Source: Planctomycetaceae bacterium
GTDB taxonomy: Bacteria > Planctomycetota > Planctomycetia > Pirellulales > Pirellulaceae
Direction of reading: 5' to 3'
Length of the DNA stretch: 43,062 nucleotides
NCBI GenBank assembly: GCA_002724245.1
Contig: PBOG01000059.1
Coordinates: 8,578-51,639 of the forward strand
The notes beneath the pieces were generated by a model. That model saw only the letters and a program-made list of their open reading frames with translations. It made no database searches and had not been told where the DNA came from. Both the position numbers and the translations under genes were made by a program. Shown piece by piece: positions 34,401 to 41,069 of the stretch (position 1 is the stretch's first letter; every line of letters begins with the position of its first letter).

Positions 34401-34900
34401 TCATCAGCGCGAAAATCACCATCGCGATCGCTGAAATGAGCCAGTTCGGTACTATTGGCGACATAGACACCGCCATCCCCCGGTACCACGCCCGTGGGAA
34501 TGAGCAGCCCCTCGGCAAAGACGCGAGTCTTTTCCGCAACACCGTCACCGTCGACATCTTCAACAACCACAATTTTGTCAGTCGGCTTCTGGCCTGGTTT
34601 GATCTGGGGATAGACTTCGCTACTGGCGATCCATAAGCGTCCTTGCTCATCGAAGTTCATCTGAATCGGCTTGGCAAGCTGTGGATCGGACGCATAGAGA
34701 TTGACTTCCAGCCCATCGGCCACCACAAACGACGCCAACTCCACGGCGGGATCTGGCGACGGAATTTCCTTGAGATTGCGTTGCGCCCCGGCCCAACTGG
34801 TCGAGCAACAAAAGATGATGACGGCCAGTCGACGACATCCGCCACAGGCACGGTGTCGTCGCCCACCAGCACCACGATCTCCATCCCATTCGGTCAACAT
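31412..34900 (-). CDS. PVC-type membrane-bound dehydrogenase/heme protein (TIGR02604-like propeller, HEAT, CxxCH)
   Basis: 1162 residues. Signal peptide at about 20-40 (Arg-rich start, then hydrophobic, ending WAGA). Residues about 50-400 are a six-bladed propeller of the membrane-bound-dehydrogenase type (FDEQGRLWIASSE, VVVEDVDGDGVAEKTRVFAEGL, RWGPDGCLYMNQSIYIHSHV, GFVNPWGHHFDAWGQSFATDG, DGAIYIADWYNPIIQHGE). Residues about 410-830 are HEAT-like helical repeats, then a PVC-type heme domain with C884LKCH, VGPDLVSIG and LLDPNRKIKENF, and a C-terminal beta-sandwich. It is a periplasmic monoheme redox protein, probably for carbohydrate breakdown; the substrate is unknown. ATG 34900 is used; GTG 34909 is possible. 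The Gfo/Idh/MocA gene lies 159 bp upstream on the same strand, a pairing common in planctomycete carbohydrate clusters. Confidence 0.92.
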   Translation of the reverse strand: MLTEWDGDRGAGGRRHRACGGCRRLAVIIFCCSTSWAGAQRNLKEIPSPDPAVELASFVVADGLEVNLYASDPQLAKPIQMNFDEQGRLWIASSEVYPQIKPGQKPTDKIVVVEDVDGDGVAEKTRVFAEGLLIPTGVVPGDGGVYVANSTELAHFSDRDGDFRADEKRVVLSGFGTEDTHHLLHTLRWGPDGCLYMNQSIYIHSHVETPWGVKHLNGGGIWRFRPETMELDVFCRGFVNPWGHHFDAWGQSFATDGAYGEGINYVFPGAVFVTAPEARRVLHGLNPGSPKHCGLEILSGRHLPPAMRGNMITNDFRANRVCRFVVSENRSGFASRQEAELIKTRHVAFRPIDVKMGPDGAIYIADWYNPIIQHGEVDFRDDRRDHTHGRIWRITAKGRPLLKMPRLADAGIEALLGQLRAPEAWVRLWAKRMLKQKTPAKVAQALSDWVSRLDPQDAEFERLRVEALWAYESINRVNEGLVSELLRASPDHRARAAAMRVVAWRQGELDQASDYLLSGVLDDHPRVRLEAVRGLAQRRDPLAAQTALRVLDRPMDRFLDFALWQAMQDLRPYWLAAMRSGELDLTDQVDHLAYALEAVNAEGMAAPLLALFENRRVAPQREEQVLRLVAQIGQPAQLGQLLELILDQRDWSLSRRSRLLTDLVEATTQRQMRPAGNLRRVEELFETSQPDLLLAAIRAAGVWRVDHARPKLAARLRETTDVTSVARELLAALRRLGAQDLLAQTAEAHPVLPIRRLAVQELAGLDPAAAASKAVGFLREWPVEMPPDSLIAAFLEHKQGPAALVQALAGVEIPADVARLSVRAVLATLRQAPELLEALRQSGSLPTAGWKLTPELMRELLAEVPAEGDPARGERVFRRSAIQCLKCHAIGGAGGRVGPDLVSIGASAPLDYLVEALLDPNRKIKENFHSLLVETEEGRIYTGIPVRESKTELVLRDVEDRRLTILRDSIENQTAGRSLMPDGIVDTLTRRELRDLLRFLSELGRVGDFTVDRRRWLRRWQSLQPTAEVLHRLQRTSYDTVATDDPAMQWAPVYSTLAGALPVDELAQFKLRANTAPITFLRGDLSVSSGGRVEMRFASTKGLTLWVDGKPHDLSNSLQFDWRPGRHWITVGVDRSRRTAPLRLELVDVQGSEAQVQFVTGK

Positions 34901-35059
34901 TCTCGGCACCGATTCAACTCCCCGTCAAAAAAGGAAATCCACAGTGGCTCAGACCCCAGTGGGAACAGCTCCGGCCAACTCGTTTTGAGCGGCCAGTCCA
35001 AATGTAACCCGATTGTCAGCTTTCGTCAGCCAGTTTACGCACCAACTGAAGCCTGCGAT

Positions 35060-36181
35060 TCAACTGGCACCAACATCTCCTGTTCCGGGCCCAAGCCATA
35101 AATCAATCGGCCGCACCGCTGTCGTCTCAAACGGCAGCTCCACGGTTCTCCCGCTTCCGGCTGACGCATACGCAGCCAGAATGATCTCCATGACCGCTCG
35201 ACCGTCCTCGCCAGTGACCAGCGGCTGCAAGTCGCGTTGAACACAATCTACGAAATGCTCCATCTCCTGATGGAACCCGTAGTTCCAGGCTTCTTCGTAA
35301 ATCGTAAAGCTCCAACCACGTGTGTCGCCCGCCTTTTCCACCGAATAGCCGTAACCATCACGAGAGTACGTCTCGATCGAGTTTCCCCGCAGCAAGTCAG
35401 CATACGCTACCCCACCGCTGCCGTGCACCTCAGCCCGGTCATCCATGCCGCCCGGCTTGGCCCAACTTTCTTCTGCCATGCCACGACATCCACCCTCGAA
35501 CTCCACCACGATAATTGCCTCATCATCGCCACGCGTCTTGTCCCCGTGAACATAGGTTCCCAGATGTGCAGCCACGCTGGTTGCCCGCGGCCTGTGAAGT
35601 CCATCCGGGCCCGACAACATCCAACGAAAGAAAGCAATTGCATGGCACCCCATGTCCAGCGCCACACCACCGCCGGAGCGCTCGACATCCCAAAACCAGC
35701 CCGCATGCGGACCGTCATGCTTCTCTGACTGCTTGATTAAAAACGGGACCCCCAGCGCACCTTCATCAACCAGCCGCTTGAGTCGCACGTATTTCGGCGC
35801 AAAACAAAGTTCCTCCGCATACATCAACTTGACACCCGCCGCCCGACAAGCCGCAATCATCTGGTCGCATTGATCGAGATTTATGGCCATTGGTTTTTCC
35901 ACGACCACATGCTTGCCCGCGGCCGCGGCCGCCAACACTGCTTCGCAGTGCAGGTCATTCGGCAACCCGAGGACCACCATATCAACTTCCGGCATTTCCA
36001 GTAGCTCACGGTAATCCTGAAACCAACGGCCAATGCCGCGATCCTCTGCAAATGTCCGCGCGTGCCCCGCCGTCGGTGAGGCGACAGCAACCACTTCCGC
36101 CGCCGCCACAGACTCTAGTGCGGCAAAATGTATCGCGCTGATAAACTGACTACCAACCAATCCCACACGCACTCGTTGCAT
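35060..36181 (-). CDS. Gfo/Idh/MocA family oxidoreductase
   Basis: 373 residues. NAD(P)-binding start VRVGLVGSQFISAIH (4-18), in which the usual third glycine is replaced, then LGLPNDLHCEAVLAAAAAGKHVVVEKPMA with the EKP motif (Lys96), and DMGCHAIAFF with Asp176/His180 as likely catalytic pair. The C-terminal beta-sheet contains AEESWAKPGGMDDRAEVHGSGG. No signal peptide, so it is cytoplasmic and probably oxidises or reduces a sugar or inositol-type substrate. AGGGAG 8 nt upstream supports the ATG at 36181 over an upstream extension. The heme protein gene follows downstream, plsC lies 147 bp upstream. Confidence 0.93.
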   Translation of the reverse strand: MQRVRVGLVGSQFISAIHFAALESVAAAEVVAVASPTAGHARTFAEDRGIGRWFQDYRELLEMPEVDMVVLGLPNDLHCEAVLAAAAAGKHVVVEKPMAINLDQCDQMIAACRAAGVKLMYAEELCFAPKYVRLKRLVDEGALGVPFLIKQSEKHDGPHAGWFWDVERSGGGVALDMGCHAIAFFRWMLSGPDGLHRPRATSVAAHLGTYVHGDKTRGDDEAIIVVEFEGGCRGMAEESWAKPGGMDDRAEVHGSGGVAYADLLRGNSIETYSRDGYGYSVEKAGDTRGWSFTIYEEAWNYGFHQEMEHFVDCVQRDLQPLVTGEDGRAVMEIILAAYASAGSGRTVELPFETTAVRPIDLWLGPGTGDVGAS

Positions 36182-36189
36182 CACGTACG

Positions 36190-36195
36190 CTCCCT
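36190..36195 (-). promoter_or_regulatory. Ribosome binding site of the Gfo/Idh/MocA gene
   Basis: AGGGAG on the minus strand, 8 nt before the ATG at 36181; it decides between this start and the one at 36229. Confidence 0.55.
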
Positions 36196-36328
36196 GGAGA
36201 ACCTGTTCACACCCGATCGGCCGGAGCACGGTTCGATGATCGGGCGTACCACTCTGCTCTTAAGCACTCTGCTGACAACAACTCTGCCACCACCGGCCAC
36301 CCCCACCCTTGCCCCGCACTGCGGTTGT

Positions 36329-36973
36329 TCAAGCACCACTGCGTTCACGCCGCACGCTTTCATGACACGCGACAATCCGCCGGTAAACATCCTGGAGCAA
36401 CTCCTCGTCTTCCACACCGGTCATCGCGTCCGGCCAGATCGGTGGCCCGAAGCAAACCCGCACCGTCGTGCGCCGAGGCCACCAACGCCCTCGGGGCAAC
36501 ACGTCGTAGGCACCATCCAGTGCAACCGGGACCAGCGGCACCCGAGCCCGCTTAGCCAGTGCGCACAGCCCTGGCTTGAAAGCCGCAATCTGGCCATCTC
36601 GAGAGCGAGTTCCTTCCGGAAACATGAGGACCAACCGCTCTTTCTTGAGGTGCCTCAAAATCCCCTTGATTCCCGTCAAACCAGCTCCATCTCGATCGAT
36701 CGAAATAGCACCGTAGAAACGAATCAACGACGCGAATGGTGCAAAGCGAAACAAGCTTTTGCGGGCCAGATAGATAAGCTGCCGGTCACAACACAACCCG
36801 ATGACAACCGGATCGATATGGCTTTGATGATTCGAACAGATCAGGGCTCCCCCCTCTGCAGGAAGATGCCGGCGCCCACGGCACCGCAGGCGAAACAACC
36901 AGACCGCCAGGCAACGCGTTACGATGCGCGTCACGCCATAGACACCCCGTTGAAAAACGGAACCATGCGTCAT
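36329..36973 (-). CDS. plsC: 1-acyl-sn-glycerol-3-phosphate acyltransferase (PlsC family)
   Basis: 214 residues, normal for PlsC. The acyltransferase motif I is NHQSHID (His49, Asp54) and motif III is FPEGTRS (120-123). ARKSLFRFAPFASLIRFYGAISIDRD between them is typical. It transfers the second acyl chain to lysophosphatidic acid at the inner membrane. The reading frame extends upstream into cmk, but the family begins near the ATG at 36973, with GGAGG about 12 nt upstream, so this start was used. It lies 40 bp after cmk, the common cmk-plsC order in bacteria. Confidence 0.92.
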   Translation of the reverse strand: MTHGSVFQRGVYGVTRIVTRCLAVWLFRLRCRGRRHLPAEGGALICSNHQSHIDPVVIGLCCDRQLIYLARKSLFRFAPFASLIRFYGAISIDRDGAGLTGIKGILRHLKKERLVLMFPEGTRSRDGQIAAFKPGLCALAKRARVPLVPVALDGAYDVLPRGRWWPRRTTVRVCFGPPIWPDAMTGVEDEELLQDVYRRIVACHESVRRERSGA

Positions 36974-37013
36974 CAGACCGCTGGGCCTCCGGATCGAAGC
37001 GAAGCGTGTAAAT

Positions 37014-37688
37014 TCATAGCCCCTCCGGCCCGTCCTGATCACTGGCAGCCGCACGGACAATCTCGACGAGATGCTGAACCACTTCCACCTGCGACATACC
37101 ATCCGTGATGACTTCAATCGCATCAGGTGCCCGCTGCAAACTCCCCACTTCGCGTTCTCGATCGCGGCGGTCCCGCTCCTGTTGCTGTGCCAACACCTGC
37201 TCAAGTGCGACCTTTTGGCCCCTCTCGGCGAGGTCAAGTTGACGGCGATGCGCGCGTTCTTGCGGCGATGCGGTCAGGAAAATCTTGCAGGCAGCATCCG
37301 GAAACGCCAGCGTTCCCTGATCGCGCCCCTCGGTCACCGCAGATCGCCCCACCACCGCTGCGCGTTGCATACCTATCAGACGTTCTCGAATCCCCGGATG
37401 GTCTGCCACATAATGAATGACAGAGGCGATCTCTGGCCTACGAATGTCCTGGCTGACATCCTCTTCGTCGAGCAACACCTGTTTTCCATCCAAACGAATC
37501 TGCACCCCATCAGCCAACCGCAGTAGCCCCTGCTTGTCATCCCAATCGATATTTGCGCGGATGGCAGCCAGTGCTACAGCGCGATACATCGCCCCCGTGT
37601 CCAAAAACTGGCACCCCAGACGCGCCGCGAGCGATCGAGCAACTGTACTTTTGCCAGCTCCTGCCGGTCCATCGATGGTGACGATCAT
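37014..37688 (-). CDS. cmk: Cytidylate kinase
   Basis: 224 residues, the full family length. The P-loop is DGPAGAGKST (6-15), then FLDTGAMYRAVAL, the NMP-binding insert region SQDIRRPEIASVI, and EGRDQGTLAFPDAACKIFLTAS with Asp/Arg contacts to CMP. ERAHRRQLDLAERG is the LID. The usual EGRDIGT has Gln in place of Ile. It phosphorylates CMP and dCMP in the cytoplasm. GH38-like gene stop is 37 bp upstream and plsC 40 bp downstream, so cotranscription is likely. No rpsA gene, which often follows in other bacteria, is present. Confidence 0.96.
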   Translation of the reverse strand: MIVTIDGPAGAGKSTVARSLAARLGCQFLDTGAMYRAVALAAIRANIDWDDKQGLLRLADGVQIRLDGKQVLLDEEDVSQDIRRPEIASVIHYVADHPGIRERLIGMQRAAVVGRSAVTEGRDQGTLAFPDAACKIFLTASPQERAHRRQLDLAERGQKVALEQVLAQQQERDRRDREREVGSLQRAPDAIEVITDGMSQVEVVQHLVEIVRAAASDQDGPEGL

Positions 37689-37725
37689 CGGTCCCCTTCG
37701 TCAGCGCCTTGTGATCATGAGGGTC

Positions 37726-40608
37726 TTACGAAACCGGATTCGCAGCAGCAGTGGGACGGCCCGTGTCCCAGCGAGCTTCCAGTTCAGCCCATTCGTGTCC
37801 CGATAATTGCACACAAACAGCCCCGTTTTCCAGTCGACAGTCGCCGATTCCTTGATTGCAAAAATCGACCTGCCGCGCCATAGCCAGATCCCGAAAACCC
37901 TTAATCTGAATCCGCGCCGGCCGACCTGCTGTCTCCAGCAAACGCACCCGAAAACCCACGACCTGCCCTTCCTCGACCCAGGGCGACCAAGATGTCGGCA
38001 AGACATTTCGATTGTCGATTTGAAATAGCCACGCAGCCGCGGCGCTCGCCGCTGGAGGCGTGCCGGTCGAGGCTACCATGTCCGGTAGATGAAATGTGGT
38101 GGCAGCATGAATCGCATGCGGCAACTCCACACCGATGCCCAATCGAAACCTACGGGCAGTCTCACCCCGTGTAATCAACAGACTGTCCAACATCCGCAAG
38201 CCATGCCGCCGATGGTACGGCAAGCCGGCTGTGAGAATGGAAACGCGCCGTTCACCATTCTCGACTTCGATCAACTGGGGTGCCTCAAAACGCACTGCTT
38301 CCGATTTGTGACGAACGTCATTAATAGTGCGGTAGAGATCGGCGCCTTCGTCTGGCCAGGCAAAACGAGCGCAATAATACGAGCCCCAGGGATCCGCCCG
38401 TGGCGCTTCCTCCGGCTCAAGCTCAATGTCTAGTTCGACAACGCGCCCGCCGCGCCAGAGACGATACCGCTGGGAAAAACCGGCCAGGCGACGTCCATCC
38501 GGGGCGACTAAACTGCCCCGAGCTGTAATTTCACCAAACACCTCGCTCGATGCGGTCACGCGTACCTCGTCCGCAATCATCGAGGAGTACACTGCGGCCT
38601 CCACCGGATCCATCCAAGCGGCACCTGCTGGCCGCCGTTGTCCAGGCAACTTGTAGGCCAACTGCTGGCTGAACTGATTCCCCCGTGACGCGTAATCATG
38701 AATTGACTGCAGGGACCCCGTGCGTGGATTGACCAGCACTTCGAAAAACTCGTTTCTCAGTGCAATCACACCATCTTTATCACGTGTGTCGATCGCCACG
38801 GTTTCCGCCCGTCGCCGCGCCGGCTTCTGGCGTGTTTCTCCCGCTGCGGGTAGCCAGACGTACCCCATGGGTGGCACGTCCACAACGAGCTGGGTCTCAT
38901 CGCCAGATACGGCGGCCGCATAAACGGCCTTGTCCTCAGTGGCTACGCCTGGAAACTGAGTACTGCGAATGCCAACTCGACGCACCATGCCGCTGGGATT
39001 GGCCACCAGACAGCCTTCCCCGGTTTCCGCTGCGTTGCCAGTGACGGAACGAGCAAACCGCTGCAACGCGGTCTCCTGTGCCGCCAGGGTCTTTTCCTCC
39101 AGCGGACGAACGTCATCGACCACTTGATCGAGCTGCGATCCTAGCGGTTGCGCGGCCCCTTGGAGGTCGTTCTGGATCAGACTGGCAAGTGTATCGAGTG
39201 ATTCTGATGCCGTTGCAATGGCGCGACTACGCCAATACCGTACTGCGGAAGAAATAGGATCAGAGCGACGACCAATCACTGCCTGCTGCAAATACGGAGA
39301 TCGGTACTGATCTGCCTCGAATCGTTCGAGATACCCCGGAACATCCGTGTCATTGAAATACTCATCAACTGTCACAAATCGGCCGAGCATGTTGCCAAAC
39401 CGACTGATACGGCGCAAATCCGACAGCCAAGGACTGGCGCGACCCGGCCAGTGCGCCAACACCAGGGTGGCTACGTGATCGGTATCCATTGACTCACCCA
39501 GCCTCGCCGCCAGATTCAGGAACGTCTCTGGCCGCGATGCGTCCAAAGGAGCCTTGCCGATTGCATCGATGGAGGAGCCATCGCTTCCCTCCCAGCGCAA
39601 TTTGACTTGCGAGCCTTCCGGCACACGGCCATCCTCAAATGTCGCGTGGCACGCGCCGCCATACCCCAAGCGTGCGAGTACCTGAGGAAGTCCCGGAGTG
39701 AGGCCAAAACGATGCCGTCCATAGACGCGTGGAGCGCGTCCTACGTGCCGCTTGAACACCTCCATACCTCGCCGCAACTCACCGAGCACCGCCTCCGCCG
39801 GCATTAGTGGCAAAGGGCGTTCGAATTCCTCACCACCGAGCAACCCGCAACGAGACGCATCCAACGCCTCCCGCAAGCGTTTCAACGATTCAGGTTGCTG
39901 TGCCGCCATGTGGGTCAGCACCTCTCCGGAGAGCATGACATTCACTGGGCAGGCCGCATTAAGCTGCTCACGAAACGTCTCTCCGACGGTCGTACGAGCA
40001 ACAAGCGTGAGATCAAGCACAAACGCATCAACCGAGTAATAGTGGTCACGCTCCTCTGCCAACAAATCAAAACAGGCGGTCAGTTTCTGTTTGGTGACCG
40101 TGGCATCACCCTGTAGCGCCGCCTCTGCGGCCTCGACCACAATCGCACTGAAATGAAGTTCATCAAGATTGCTGGAATAACGCATTTGGCGCGTCAGCAG
40201 CTCGACCTGTAGATAGCAATACCCCAGGGCCAGAAAATCCGCCGCCACTTCTGCCTCGACACCTGCTGCCGCCCCATCCAGCTGGGCCAACGCCGATTCC
40301 ACCATTTCGCCACGATCCAATTGACGATGGAGCACACACGCGCCCGCGCGACGAGCCCGCTGAACAAAACCGGTCGGAACCTGATCAGCACTGACCGAAG
40401 GAATCACCAGCAGGCGACCCTCCAGTTCCTCCGGGGGGTCCTCCACTCGCATCCAGGTAGGTATTTTTCCCGCTGAGGCGATGAAGGCCGGATGCCACAT
40501 CGCCGACCAGCCAGCCAACAGGCCCTGAGCGTCGTCTCCCTCGTGATGCACGGGGAAATCCTCGAGACTATGACACGGCAGAAGTATCGCAATTTCCTGA
40601 TATCGCAT
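37726..40608 (-). CDS. Glycoside hydrolase family 38-like protein (alpha-mannosidase-like)
   Basis: 960 residues, no signal peptide. The first half has features of GH38/GH57-like barrels: ASRCGLLGGEEFERPLPLMPAEAVLGELRRGMEVFKRHVGRAPRVYGRHRFGLTPGLPQVLARLGYGG, with a helical middle. The second half is beta-sandwich-like (VIALRNEFFEVLVNPRTGSLQSIHDY, RVVELDIELEPEEAPRADPWGSYYCARFAW), like the C-terminal domains of alpha-mannosidases. The usual GH38 N-terminal HxHxDxxW metal site is not visible; the start reads IAILLPCHSLEDFPVHHEG, so activity is uncertain. It is the first gene of a run with cmk and plsC on the minus strand. Confidence 0.78.
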   Translation of the reverse strand: MRYQEIAILLPCHSLEDFPVHHEGDDAQGLLAGWSAMWHPAFIASAGKIPTWMRVEDPPEELEGRLLVIPSVSADQVPTGFVQRARRAGACVLHRQLDRGEMVESALAQLDGAAAGVEAEVAADFLALGYCYLQVELLTRQMRYSSNLDELHFSAIVVEAAEAALQGDATVTKQKLTACFDLLAEERDHYYSVDAFVLDLTLVARTTVGETFREQLNAACPVNVMLSGEVLTHMAAQQPESLKRLREALDASRCGLLGGEEFERPLPLMPAEAVLGELRRGMEVFKRHVGRAPRVYGRHRFGLTPGLPQVLARLGYGGACHATFEDGRVPEGSQVKLRWEGSDGSSIDAIGKAPLDASRPETFLNLAARLGESMDTDHVATLVLAHWPGRASPWLSDLRRISRFGNMLGRFVTVDEYFNDTDVPGYLERFEADQYRSPYLQQAVIGRRSDPISSAVRYWRSRAIATASESLDTLASLIQNDLQGAAQPLGSQLDQVVDDVRPLEEKTLAAQETALQRFARSVTGNAAETGEGCLVANPSGMVRRVGIRSTQFPGVATEDKAVYAAAVSGDETQLVVDVPPMGYVWLPAAGETRQKPARRRAETVAIDTRDKDGVIALRNEFFEVLVNPRTGSLQSIHDYASRGNQFSQQLAYKLPGQRRPAGAAWMDPVEAAVYSSMIADEVRVTASSEVFGEITARGSLVAPDGRRLAGFSQRYRLWRGGRVVELDIELEPEEAPRADPWGSYYCARFAWPDEGADLYRTINDVRHKSEAVRFEAPQLIEVENGERRVSILTAGLPYHRRHGLRMLDSLLITRGETARRFRLGIGVELPHAIHAATTFHLPDMVASTGTPPAASAAAAWLFQIDNRNVLPTSWSPWVEEGQVVGFRVRLLETAGRPARIQIKGFRDLAMARQVDFCNQGIGDCRLENGAVCVQLSGHEWAELEARWDTGRPTAAANPVS

Positions 40609-40645
40609 GGCGAACTAAGCGAAGTTGAGGAAACGAAAATCCAGC

Positions 40646-40668
40646 AAAAGCCATCCTCATCAGGATGG
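40646..40668 (-). terminator. Terminator-like hairpin in the leader of the GH38-like gene
   Basis: On the minus strand CCATCCT-GATG-AGGATGG (7-bp perfect stem, 4-nt loop) is followed by CTTTTG. It lies about 40 nt before the GH38-like start, where no upstream minus-strand gene would need ending, so it may be a leader attenuator. The T-run is short. Confidence 0.35.
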
Positions 40669-40860
40669 GCCACCCGCGATGCCCAGGAGCCAGCCCACAC
40701 CACAGGGCAATGGAATCTGTCATTTCGCGTGCCATTCCTGAAAACAGGTACAGCCGGCCGCAAACCACAACGCGAAAAACCCGGATCATCCGCACCCGCA
40801 TCGTATCCTCATACGACCGTTCAGCAAAGTACTTAAGTCCTCGCATAAGCTGGAAATAAA

Positions 40861-40890
40861 TTGACATTGTTGGACCCCAGTCAGTACATT
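40861..40890 (+). promoter_or_regulatory. Candidate sigma-70-type promoter for pilM
   Basis: A perfect TTGACA at 40861-40866 is followed after 18 nt by TACATT at 40885-40890 (4 of 6 to TATAAT). It would give a leader of about 170 nt before pilM. Confidence 0.45.
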
Positions 40891-41069
40891 AGAAGTAATA
40901 AGTCTCGTCAGATTCGGCGGTCGGTTGGCAATGTGGCGCCCACGCCCTTGTTGCTACCGCTGCCGGCGTCTTGTTTCTGGTATCTCTTCTGGAAACTACT
41001 CTGACGGTCGACCATTGACATGTCGCGCAGACCCGGCCGAATTCTGGCCGGGCGGGGAGTTTGTCCACC

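Larger units (their letters stand above)
40609..41069. other. Divergent intergenic region, GH38-like gene and pilM
   Basis: 461 bp holding a candidate pilM promoter (40861-40890) and a terminator-like hairpin on the minus strand (40646-40668). Small frames in it show no motif and are not called. Confidence 0.4.

Noticed and set aside
36128-37108. 326-codon plus-strand frame
   Set aside because: Lies opposite plsC and the cmk end; no motif, and both minus-strand genes are certain.
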